Shown in pieces: positions 1 to 5,544 of a stretch of 9,605 bases of DNA (position 1 is the stretch's first letter; the number at the start of each line of letters is the position of its first letter). Source of the stretch: CALAED01 sp937891035 (GTDB taxonomy: Bacteria > Actinomycetota > Actinomycetes > Streptosporangiales > Streptosporangiaceae); contig DASQSZ010000503.1 in the NCBI GenBank assembly GCA_035642125.1, forward strand, positions 1-9,605. Reading direction: 5' to 3'. The position numbers were made by a program, and so were the translations under genes. The notes beneath the pieces are model-generated. The model had not been told where the DNA came from. It saw only the letters and a list, made by a program, of their open reading frames with translations, and made no database searches.

Positions 1-779
1 CCGCCGCTCACATCGAGGTCGAACGGGTCGCCGTGGAACAGCCCGCGGGCCACGGCCGAGGTGGCCAGCAGCGCGCCGGTTCGCTCGGCGAGCGCCCGCA
101 GCGGCTCGCGCGCCGCCGCCAGCCGCGCGCCGCGACCGGCGAGGAAGACCGGCCGCCTGGCCGCGGCGAGCGCGTCGGCGAGCTGAGCGATCCCCTGCGG
201 GGACGGCACCGGCGGCGCGGCGGCCGGCCTCGGTGCGGGCGGCCGCGCGGGTTCACCGGTCGTGCTCGGCCGCGGGTCCGGGCAGGCGGCGGCCTGAACG
301 TCCAGGGGCAGGCTGAGCAGCACGGTCCTGCGGTCGGCCACGGCCGTGCGATGGGCGCGACGCAGGTCGGCGAGTGCGCCGGCCGGAGAGTTGATCCGTT
401 CTGAGACCGCCCCGACGGCACGCGCGAGCGCGGCCTGGTCGACGCGGAAGTTCGAGCGCACCGCGGCGGACCCGACGTCGGCCGCAAGCACCAGCAGCGG
501 CGTCCGGCTCTTGGCCGCCTCGGTGATGCCGGTGAGGGCGTTGGTCAGGCCCGGCCCTTGATGCACCGAGAGCACGCCGACCGTGCCGCTGACTCGCGCG
601 TAGGCGTCGGCCATGGTCGCCGCCCCGCCCTCGTGCCGGGCGGCGACGAACCTGGCGCCATGTGCGACGAGCGCGTTCGTGACATGGAAGTTGCCGCTGC
701 CGACCACACCGAACACCGTGTCGACACCGAGCCGGGCGAGCTCTGCTCCGACGGCTTCGGCGACCGTCATCGTCGTCAC
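1..779 (-). CDS. Thiamine-diphosphate-dependent enzyme, N-terminal part (cut by window edge)
   Basis: This is the N-terminal Pyr domain and the beginning of the central domain of a TPP enzyme of the acetolactate synthase/benzoylformate decarboxylase superfamily; the cofactor-binding PP domain lies beyond position 1. From the ATG at 770 the protein opens MTVAEAVGAELARLGVDTVF. It has the family motif RHEGGAATMADAYAR with the catalytic, cofactor-activating Glu at residue 47, then SVHQGPGLTNALTGITEA and a Pro/Ala-rich linker near residues 165-185. About 257 residues are visible of a usual 530-600. Two in-frame starts compete: GTG at 779, with GGGGGAG at 784-790 at good spacing, and ATG at 770, where that site is 13 nt away. 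I chose GTG; the difference is three residues. It lies about 110 nt downstream of the cyclase gene on the same strand and may be co-transcribed with it. The substrate, probably a 2-oxo acid, cannot be assigned from this part. Confidence 0.88.
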   Translation of the reverse strand, partial: MTTMTVAEAVGAELARLGVDTVFGVVGSGNFHVTNALVAHGARFVAARHEGGAATMADAYARVSGTVGVLSVHQGPGLTNALTGITEAAKSRTPLLVLAADVGSAAVRSNFRVDQAALARAVGAVSERINSPAGALADLRRAHRTAVADRRTVLLSLPLDVQAAACPDPRPSTTGEPARPPAPRPAAAPPVPSPQGIAQLADALAAARRPVFLAGRGARLAAAREPLRALAERTGALLATSAVARGLFHGDPFDLDVSG

Positions 780-819
780 CGAGCTCCCCCACTCGATCGC
801 CTGGGCGCTTTCCCGCACC

Positions 820-855
820 CTCGTCCGGGCGCTCGTCCGGGCGCTCGTCCGGGCG
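820..855. repeat. 12-bp tandem repeat, three perfect copies
   Basis: Three back-to-back copies of CTCGTCCGGGCG lie at 820-831, 832-843 and 844-855, in the gap between the cyclase stop and the TPP-enzyme start. The unit is a multiple of three and no stop interrupts the TPP-enzyme frame over the repeat, but no start codon with a ribosome binding site supports coding there. It is probably a simple slippage repeat. Confidence 0.85.
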
Positions 856-888
856 CGGTGCTCGCCGTACGCATGGGGCCGGCGGCGC

Positions 889-1662
889 TCAGCGCTCGAC
901 CAGGGCCAGGACGCGAGTGGGGCTGCCCGAGCCGCCCACGATGGGCAGCGGCGCCGCGATCACCACCGCGCCCTGCGGTGGCAGCCGATCGAGGTTGCGC
1001 AGCTGGGTCAGGCCGTACTTGCCGGCGCCGAGGAGGAACGCGTGGCAGGGGAAGGGCGGATCAAAGCCGTGCGCGGCGCCGGCGTCGGTGCCCACCGTTT
1101 CCACGCCGACACCGATCAGCGGTGTCTCGGTGGCCAGCCAGCGCGCGCATTCGGACGAGATCCCGGGCGTGTGCGAGCCGGTCTCGTCGGCGTTGAGGAA
1201 GTCGTTCTCATCGTCGGAGCGGGCGTCCCAGCCGGTGCGGTAGAGCAGCCAGCCGCCCTCCGGCAGCGCGCCGTGGGTCTTCGTCCACTCCTGCACGTGG
1301 TCGACCTGCAGCAGGAAGTCGGGGTCGGCGGCGGCCATCGTGGTCGCGTCGAGCACCACGGCCGGCGCGACCAGCCGCTGCGGCGCGACCTGCGAGACGT
1401 CGTCGCCGTTCCGGCCGGTCACCCAGTGGATCGGCGCGTCGAAGTGGGTGCCGGTGTGCTCGCCGGTGACGATGTCGTTCCAGTACCAGGCGGGCCCGCG
1501 CTCGTCATAGCGGCTGAGCTCGCGCAGCGAGAAATGAACGGTGTTGGCGAATGGTTCCGGCAGGCGCAGCACCGGCGTCTGCTGCGACAACGGAGCGGTC
1601 AGGTCGACCACCTCGACCGATCCCGTGGCGACCGCGGTGACCAGCTGAGCGAGCAGGGACAT
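889..1662 (-). CDS. Cyclase family protein (metal-dependent hydrolase; isatin hydrolase/kynurenine formamidase superfamily)
   Basis: A 257-residue cytosolic protein of the putative cyclase family (PF04199), whose characterised members hydrolyse amide or lactam bonds (arylformamidase, isatin hydrolase) with Mn or Zn. The signature HxGTHxDxPxH is intact as HTGTHFDAPIH: H69, H73 and D75 as likely metal ligands and H79 as the likely catalytic histidine. Further family features are HTPGIS (164-169), GVETVGTDAG (186-195) and PCHAFLL (205-211). Length is normal. The ATG at 1662 is preceded by CCGGAGG at 1667-1673, a strong ribosome binding site at good spacing, which fixes the start. The same-strand TPP enzyme follows after about 110 nt, so the two may act in sequence, for example ring opening to a 2-oxo acid and then decarboxylation; that is inference. 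Substrate specificity cannot be read from the motif. A possible -10 and an inverted repeat lie upstream at 1696-1711. Confidence 0.92.
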   Translation of the reverse strand: MSLLAQLVTAVATGSVEVVDLTAPLSQQTPVLRLPEPFANTVHFSLRELSRYDERGPAWYWNDIVTGEHTGTHFDAPIHWVTGRNGDDVSQVAPQRLVAPAVVLDATTMAAADPDFLLQVDHVQEWTKTHGALPEGGWLLYRTGWDARSDDENDFLNADETGSHTPGISSECARWLATETPLIGVGVETVGTDAGAAHGFDPPFPCHAFLLGAGKYGLTQLRNLDRLPPQGAVVIAAPLPIVGGSGSPTRVLALVER

Positions 1663-1695
1663 CGTTCCTCCGGTCCCCCCCGAATATCAAATCCC

Positions 1696-1711
1696 CATTA
1701 TCCCGGTAATG
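1696..1711 (-). promoter_or_regulatory. Candidate -10 box and overlapping inverted repeat upstream of the cyclase gene
   Basis: On the minus strand GATAAT (1702-1697) resembles a -10 hexamer about 35 nt before the ATG. It sits within an imperfect palindrome, CATTATCCCGGTAATG on the plus strand, with five perfect outer pairs (CATTA/TAATG). This is an unusually AT-rich patch in the genome background. No good -35 is found at 16-18 nt spacing (TAGGTT at 17), so the promoter is weakly supported. A repressor site covering a -10 is a reasonable reading but unproven. Confidence 0.3.
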
Positions 1712-1751
1712 CGGACTTGAACCTATCGCTCAGCGGGGCATCCATGGAAGA

Positions 1752-1798
1752 CGGCACCCGGCCGCGTCGGAGGCGGGCGGCGACGCGGCCGGGTGCCG
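1752..1798 (-). terminator. Strong GC-rich hairpin terminator after the cellulase gene
   Basis: A perfect 18-bp stem (1752-1769 pairing with 1781-1798) with an 11-nt loop lies 36 nt beyond the cellulase stop codon. It has no clear U tract, which is typical of actinomycete hairpin-only terminators. It lies between two same-strand genes, so it should isolate the cellulase transcript from the cyclase gene. Confidence 0.85.
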
Positions 1799-1833
1799 GT
1801 GGCCGGCATTACTCGGTGCCGTGCTTGTCCTCG

Positions 1834-3486
1834 TCAGGAACAGGCGATGTTCGTCGCGCCGGGACTTGATGCGCCGTTGGCGGTGAACCCGATCGTCACC
1901 GAGGCGTTCGGCGCGAGGCTGGGAGCGTGGCTCGGCGCCTGCGCGGTGAACGTCGTGCCGCTTTGGGTCACCGTGGCGTTCCACCCGTTGCTCAGCGTCA
2001 CCCCCGACGGCATCGACCAGGTGACTCTCCAGTTGTTCCAGGTCGAGGTGCCGCTGTTGGTGACCGTGAGGCCGGCCTGGAAGCCGCCCTGCCACGCATT
2101 GGTGAGGGCGTAGGACGACGAGCACCGGACGGTGCCGGTCGGCGGGCTCGGCGAGGTGGGCGGGGTCGTCGGGGTCGTCGGTGGGTTCGAGCCGACCGGG
2201 GGGATCAGGAACGGCCCGAGGATGTTCATCTTGTTCTGGTTGACGGTGACCCAGTCGTCCTGGACGATGCCGCCGGTGTCGCCGGAGTTGGGGTTCCACG
2301 CCCAGTAGGTGAACGACATGCCGTTCGCACCGGTGCCCAGGTAGTTCATCAGAGTGGTCAGCCACTGGGTGTCGAGCGGGTTGGCCAGCGTGCTGCCGAA
2401 CTCGCCGAGCATGATCGGGGCGGTGTTGTTCTTGAACAGGTAGCCCCAGAAGTGGTCCCAGACGGCGGGCAGATTGTTCGGGAAGTTCGGGTCGCGGAAC
2501 CACGGCTGCCGGTCGAAGACGGAGATGCCGTAGTCGTGCGGCGCGTACACGAGCCGGTTGGCCACGTTGAGCTGCACGGGGAACTGCGCCGCCGCGGCGA
2601 GGTTGCCGCCCCACCAGTCACAGGTCAGCGGGTCGTCGGGGATGTTGTCGAAGGAGTTCGGGGTGCCGCCGGACGGGCAGCTGACGCCCTCGACGAAGAT
2701 CAGCCAGTTGGAGTTGACGGCCAGCACGGCGTTGCCGATCCGCTGGGCGGCCAGCCGCCAGTCGCGGGCGGTGACGCCGCAGCCCCAGCACGCGCCGGTG
2801 CCGTTGGGGTCGGTCCCTTCGGCGTGCGGTTCGTTGAACAGGTCGGCGCCGATCACGGTCGGGTTGCCGGCGTAGCGCTGGGCGAGCATCTGCCAGTCGG
2901 CGATCATGCTCGCCTCTGAGACGCTCGCGGTGTACCAGAGTGCGGTCTGTCCCGCCGCCGACGGACGGTGCCGGTCGAGGACGATGCGCATGCCCTTCTG
3001 GCCGGCGTACTCGACGACCTTGTCCAGGATCTGCAGCGGCGAAAGCCCGACCAGGTCCGGGTTGCTGTCGGTGTTGATGCTGGTCGCCTGCGCGCCGGGA
3101 CGAAGCGAGTCGCCGGTGTAGGGCACCCGGATCGTGTTGAAGCCGAGCTGGGCCATGTGGTCGATCTGCATCTTCCACGTCGCGTTGCGACCGGCCCACA
3201 GGCCATGGAAGGTGTGGTTGTCGGTCTCCATGCCGAACCAGTTGATGCCGGTCAGCCGGACCGTCGCCCCGGTACTGTCGACGATCTTGTTGCCGCTGGT
3301 GCGGAGGAAGCCCGTGCCGGTGCCGGCCGCGGCGGCCGGCGTCGCGGAGATCGTCACCGCCACCAGCACGGTCGCGGCGGCCACGACGATCGAGGAGAGC
3401 CCGGCCAGCAGGGCCGGCCGGCGTTCCCCGCCTCGCCCACGTCGCCGAAGGAGCCCTCGCCACCTGGAATTGCCTACGACGTCCAT
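1834..3486 (-). CDS. Secreted endo-beta-1,4-glucanase (cellulase), GH5 catalytic domain plus CBM2
   Basis: A 550-residue secreted enzyme cleaving internal beta-1,4 bonds of cellulose. A signal peptide is seen at about 1-54: a basic n-region with ERRPALL, a hydrophobic stretch, and SATPAAAA before the likely cleavage site. The ERRPALL pair might be Tat-type, but Sec is equally possible. The GH5 domain (about 55-430) closely resembles Acidothermus E1 (subfamily GH5_1). All eight conserved active-site positions are present: R120 in NTIRVPY, H173 in DRHRP, N218 and acid/base E219 in NEP, H317 and Y319 in HDYG, nucleophile E362 in GEFGST, and a Trp in WAWNP. A Pro/Thr linker (431-452) leads to a CBM2 (453-550) with terminal cysteines C455 and C549 and surface tryptophans such as W465 and W502. 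The ATG at 3486 has AAGGGA upstream and starts just before the basic n-region; an in-frame ATG 63 nt upstream would put 21 extra residues before the signal peptide. Transcribed divergently from the kinase-like gene. Confidence 0.96.
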   Translation of the reverse strand: MDVVGNSRWRGLLRRRGRGGERRPALLAGLSSIVVAAATVLVAVTISATPAAAAGTGTGFLRTSGNKIVDSTGATVRLTGINWFGMETDNHTFHGLWAGRNATWKMQIDHMAQLGFNTIRVPYTGDSLRPGAQATSINTDSNPDLVGLSPLQILDKVVEYAGQKGMRIVLDRHRPSAAGQTALWYTASVSEASMIADWQMLAQRYAGNPTVIGADLFNEPHAEGTDPNGTGACWGCGVTARDWRLAAQRIGNAVLAVNSNWLIFVEGVSCPSGGTPNSFDNIPDDPLTCDWWGGNLAAAAQFPVQLNVANRLVYAPHDYGISVFDRQPWFRDPNFPNNLPAVWDHFWGYLFKNNTAPIMLGEFGSTLANPLDTQWLTTLMNYLGTGANGMSFTYWAWNPNSGDTGGIVQDDWVTVNQNKMNILGPFLIPPVGSNPPTTPTTPPTSPSPPTGTVRCSSSYALTNAWQGGFQAGLTVTNSGTSTWNNWRVTWSMPSGVTLSNGWNATVTQSGTTFTAQAPSHAPSLAPNASVTIGFTANGASSPGATNIACS

Positions 3487-3533
3487 CGGGATCCCTTCAG
3501 AGCAGGCCGGGCGGCCCCATACACCAAATGGGC

Positions 3534-3541
3534 TGGGAGCG
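3534..3541 (-). promoter_or_regulatory. Half-site resembling the CebR/CelR cellulose-regulator operator
   Basis: CGCTCCCA on the minus strand (TGGGAGCG on plus) equals one half of the known actinobacterial CebR/CelR operator TGGGAGCGCTCCCA. The other half is not conserved (GACGTC in its place). It lies about 48 nt upstream of the cellulase ATG, just after the proposed -10, where a repressor site would be expected. An 8-bp match in GC-rich DNA can arise by chance. Confidence 0.3.
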
Positions 3542-3547
3542 GACGTC

Positions 3548-3577
3548 ATTGTTCGGTTATGCCTTCTGGCCAGTCAA
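3548..3577 (-). promoter_or_regulatory. Candidate promoter of the cellulase gene
   Basis: On the minus strand TTGACT (3577-3572; 5 of 6 to TTGACA) is followed after 18 nt by AACAAT (3553-3548; 4 of 6 to TATAAT). Transcription would begin near 3541, giving a leader of about 55 nt with the ribosome binding site AAGGGA before the ATG. The -35 is good, the -10 moderate. Confidence 0.4.
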
Positions 3578-3617
3578 CGAAGGCGCGGCCGCCAGGGCGG
3601 TGACCTGCGATATCCGG

Positions 3618-3630
3618 TGAAAGTCTTTCA
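3618..3630. promoter_or_regulatory. Perfect 13-bp palindrome in the divergent promoter region
   Basis: TGAAAGTCTTTCA is a perfect 6-bp inverted repeat around one central base. It sits between the divergent cellulase and kinase-like genes, about 40 nt upstream of the cellulase -35 and about 53 nt upstream of the other -35. GAAA-n-TTTC palindromes are known upstream of actinomycete polysaccharide-degradation genes (the CGAAACTTTCG type near Streptomyces xylanase genes). The spacing here is three bases rather than one, so the link is only suggestive. It lies in the only part of the spacer that is not strongly GC-rich. Confidence 0.45.
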
Positions 3631-3683
3631 GCGTCCGCCGCCCCGCCGGGCGTCCACGCGGATCCCCGGGGTGACCCAAAGGG

Positions 3684-3710
3684 TTGACTGCCAACGAAAC
3701 AAGTCATTAT
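3684..3710 (+). promoter_or_regulatory. Candidate promoter of the kinase-like gene
   Basis: TTGACT (3684-3689) is a 5-of-6 match to a -35; CATTAT (3705-3710) is a plausible -10 at a short 15-nt spacing. Transcription would begin near 3717, giving a leader of about 30 nt with GAGGGAG (3734-3740) ahead of the GTG start at 3747. The AT-rich patch between two GC-rich stretches supports a promoter; the short spacer weakens it. Confidence 0.4.
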
Positions 3711-3746
3711 GGACGTTGTGGGCATCGTCGTGTGAGGGAGACCCCC

Positions 3747-5144
3747 GTGCGCATCGAGGGCAACCATGAAATCGTCGAACTCGTGCCCGGAGGCCGGTCG
3801 GCCGACCCCGACCCCGGCCCCGGCCCCGGCCCAGGCCCGTTCCCGGACCGCCGTTTGTACTTCGACCCCGACCATGACGATGCCGCGGCCGGTCCCACCC
3901 CGTCCCGATTCGGCGAGTGGTTGGCCACGGGCCGGCCCGCCGCGTTGTTGACGCGCGGCCGGGATCGGATCCTCGGCAGCCGGGCGGTCCGGCCGGCGGC
4001 CGACGCCGTCACCACGGCGCTCGCCCGGGTGCCGCAGCGAGCGAAGGTCGTGATCGCGCTGCTGGCGATCGCCGCCGCCGGGTTCGCCGCGCTCGGCGTC
4101 GCCGGATCTCTCGTGCTGCGCGACTACGTGGCGGATCGCGCCGACGCACAGCTGAAGGAGACATCGGACGAGATCGGGTCGGGGCCGAGTTGGATGTTGA
4201 CGCCCGGCTTCCCGCGGTCCGGTGAGCCCAGGCGCGGGTTCTTCTCGCTCTTCAACTCGCGGTCGCTGCCGGAGGGCGTCGCCGCCCAGGTGCGCACGGG
4301 CGACGGCGAGTTCGTCAGGGAGTTCGGCGTGACGGCGTGGACCGGCGGGGCCGGCCCGCTGCTGCCGGCCGACCTGGCCACGCGTGCCGGGAACCCGTTC
4401 ACGGTGTCCGCCCGCGCCACCGGCGACCGCTGGCGGGTGCTCGTCACCACGCCGCTCCCGGGCAGCACGCTCATCGTGGCCACGAACGTCACGTCGGCGG
4501 AGGCGGCGATCAGTCGGCTGACCCAGACCGCGCTGGTGGCCGGCGGGCTGGCCTTGGCCGCCATGGCGTACGTCGGCTTCCGCGTCGTACGGTCCGGCAC
4601 GCCACAGCTGACCGAGATCGAACGTACGGTGCGGGCGGCCGTGGCCGGAGACCTGTCGCGCCGGGTGCCGGTGCCGGTCAAGGACACCGAGCCGGGTCAG
4701 GTCGCGCACGCGGTCAACACGCTGATCGAGCAGATCGGCGATGCCCGCCGGGCCGAGGAACGCACGTTGCGCCGCGTCGACGAGGCCGGCCGCGCGGTGC
4801 GCATGCCGCTCAGCGTCATCCAGGGCTTCGCCTCGTACTACCAGGACGCCGAGCACGATTCCGCCAGGATGGCCCGGCTGGTCGACCGCGTCGGCGACGA
4901 GGCGGCCCGCATCGCGGTCGTGCTCGACGACCTGGTGGCGGACCTCTCGCGCACCGCGAACGGCAACGGTTCGCCGTACGGTGACGGCGCGCGGGCCGCG
5001 ACCTTCGCTCCGAACGGCAATGGCTCCCCGCACGGCAACGGCTCCCCGCACGGCAACGGCTCCTCCAACGGCGACGGCGCGATGCATAGCTATGTCGGGG
5101 AGGACCGAAATGAGACGGCGGGATGGTGGCGGCGGCCGGGCTGA
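3747..5144 (+). CDS. Membrane sensor protein with histidine-kinase architecture but lacking phospho-acceptor His and ATPase domain
   Basis: A 465-residue protein: cytoplasmic N-terminus with a Pro-Gly repeat (about 21-31), TM1 (about 101-124), an extracytoplasmic domain (about 125-259), TM2 (about 260-281), a HAMP domain (about 282-335), then two helices like a HisKA/DHp domain (336-402). Helix 1 reads DEAGRAVRMPLSVIQGF where kinases have DASHELRTPLxxIxGY, so the phosphorylated His is Arg349. Helix 2 (MARLVDRVGDEAARIAVVLD) keeps the DHp pattern. At residue 403, where the HATPase domain should begin, it becomes a Gly/Asn/Ser/Pro-rich tail (NGNGSP and GNGSPH repeats) ending MHSYVGEDRNETAGWWRRPG. 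It therefore cannot autophosphorylate and probably senses or scaffolds through HAMP signalling, perhaps pairing with a true kinase. The GTG start has GAGGGAG six bases upstream; nothing supports the in-frame TTG at 3684, which overlaps the -35. Divergent from the cellulase. The ligand is unknown. Confidence 0.85.
   Translation: MRIEGNHEIVELVPGGRSADPDPGPGPGPGPFPDRRLYFDPDHDDAAAGPTPSRFGEWLATGRPAALLTRGRDRILGSRAVRPAADAVTTALARVPQRAKVVIALLAIAAAGFAALGVAGSLVLRDYVADRADAQLKETSDEIGSGPSWMLTPGFPRSGEPRRGFFSLFNSRSLPEGVAAQVRTGDGEFVREFGVTAWTGGAGPLLPADLATRAGNPFTVSARATGDRWRVLVTTPLPGSTLIVATNVTSAEAAISRLTQTALVAGGLALAAMAYVGFRVVRSGTPQLTEIERTVRAAVAGDLSRRVPVPVKDTEPGQVAHAVNTLIEQIGDARRAEERTLRRVDEAGRAVRMPLSVIQGFASYYQDAEHDSARMARLVDRVGDEAARIAVVLDDLVADLSRTANGNGSPYGDGARAATFAPNGNGSPHGNGSPHGNGSSNGDGAMHSYVGEDRNETAGWWRRPG
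3813..3839 (+). repeat. CCCGGC hexamer repeat coding a Pro-Gly tract
   Basis: Tandem CCCGGC units, the last slightly varied (CCAGGC, CCG), encode alternating Pro-Gly in the N-terminal cytoplasmic part of the kinase-like protein. Such a slippage-prone tract can vary in length between strains. Confidence 0.75.
5016..5069 (+). repeat. 18-bp tandem repeat coding GNGSPH units
   Basis: Three 18-bp units, GGCAAYGGCTCCCCGCAC at 5016-5033 and 5034-5051 and a diverged third at 5052-5069, encode GNGSPH, GNGSPH and GNGSSN in the C-terminal tail of the kinase-like protein. A related NGNGSPYGDG stretch occurs about 60 bases earlier. The period is in frame, so copy-number changes would keep the protein open. 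Confidence 0.85.
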
Positions 5145-5328
5145 CCGCCGGCGCGGCGCGAAAAGGCGCCGGCGCGGCGCCGACCCTGCCGACCGGGACC
5201 GGAAGGACGCCGAGGCCGACGGCGAGCTGAATGGCCTGGAGAATCATCCGGCCGCTGTTCATGCCCGCACCCGACACGACGCCCGGCGCACGATACGCGC
5301 GATGACATGTGGGATGGAATGCGGCTAA
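5110..5328 (+). CDS. Small basic hypothetical protein overlapping the kinase-like gene end
   Basis: A possible 72-residue protein starting at ATG 5110, inside the last 35 nt of the kinase-like gene in another frame. The case for it is the strong ribosome binding site GGGGAGGA (5097-5104), five bases before the ATG, and a TAA stop that falls at the foot of a hairpin (5325-5355), as expected for the last gene of a transcript. The N-terminal third is Arg/Gly-rich (ADRRRGAKRRRRGAD), the middle is charged, and the C-terminus ends MTCGMECG with two cysteines. No membrane segment and no recognised family. Against it: third-position GC is only about three quarters, lower than in neighbouring genes, and Arg-rich translations arise easily in spurious frames of GC-rich DNA. 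If real, it would be translationally coupled to the kinase-like gene. Confidence 0.4.
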   Translation: MRRRDGGGGRADRRRGAKRRRRGADPADRDRKDAEADGELNGLENHPAAVHARTRHDARRTIRAMTCGMECG

Positions 5329-5355
5329 AGACGAAATTTCATCGTTCGTCTTTGG
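5325..5355 (+). terminator. Hairpin terminator after the kinase-like gene and small ORF
   Basis: AAAGACGAA (5327-5335) pairs perfectly with TTCGTCTTT (5345-5353) around a 9-nt loop, extendable by a T-G and a C-G pair. The 3' arm ends TCTTT. The stem is strikingly AT-richer than the surroundings and overlaps the small ORF's TAA stop. An intrinsic terminator, perhaps bidirectional, is the likeliest role. Confidence 0.6.
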
Positions 5356-5544
5356 AGCGCAAGCGCACGACTCGATGAATGTGCCCGTGGGACTTGAAAC
5401 GACGCACGCCGGAGAGTTGCCTGAAAGCCATCCGGACGAATCCTGCTAAGTCACGCTATATCGATCCCTTTGAACCCCACCGGATCCCCCACCGACCCGG
5501 CGACCGGCGGCGGTCCGAGCCATCCGCGATCGAGGAGCAACGTC
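5356..5544 (+). other. Leader region upstream of the MetE-like gene, no confident element
   Basis: No gene is supported here. The region from about 5440 to 5470 is AT-richer and contains TATATC (5457-5462), a weak -10-like hexamer without a good -35, so the operon promoter probably lies here but cannot be placed. A short stem CCGGA/TCCGG flanks 5409-5435. No recognisable SAM or cobalamin riboswitch core was seen. GAGGAGC just before 5541 is the ribosome binding site of the next gene. Confidence 0.35.

Noticed and set aside
776..874. A 32-residue minus-strand ORF (ATG at 874) covering the 12-bp repeat, with its TGA overlapping the GTG start of the TPP enzyme.
   Set aside because: No ribosome binding site precedes the ATG, and the product is only repeat-derived Pro/Gly/Arg sequence.
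613..1869. Long open frames on the plus strand across the cyclase and TPP genes, and similar antisense frames over the cellulase, the MetE-like gene and the kinase-like gene.
   Set aside because: Arg/Ala/Gly-rich or low-complexity translations without family motifs or ribosome binding sites; these are expected by chance opposite GC-rich genes.
3534..3547. A complete CebR operator.
   Set aside because: Only one 8-bp half matches; the other half is essentially unmatched, so it is listed only as a half-site.
5375..5449. A 24-codon ORF (MNVPVGLETT...DESC) upstream of the MetE-like gene, as a leader peptide or RiPP precursor.
   Set aside because: The nearest GGAG is about 15 nt from the ATG, there is no attenuator pair or run of regulatory codons, and no RiPP enzyme lies nearby.
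5356..5544. A SAM or cobalamin riboswitch in front of the MetE-like gene.
   Set aside because: The position would suit it, but no conserved core or multi-stem junction was recognisable; a covariance-model search would be needed.
5145..5544. A frameshift hiding the missing HATPase domain of the kinase-like protein.
   Set aside because: No N-box or DxGxG-like motif was found in the other frames, and the gap up to the next gene's start is barely long enough for the domain and already carries a terminator hairpin.
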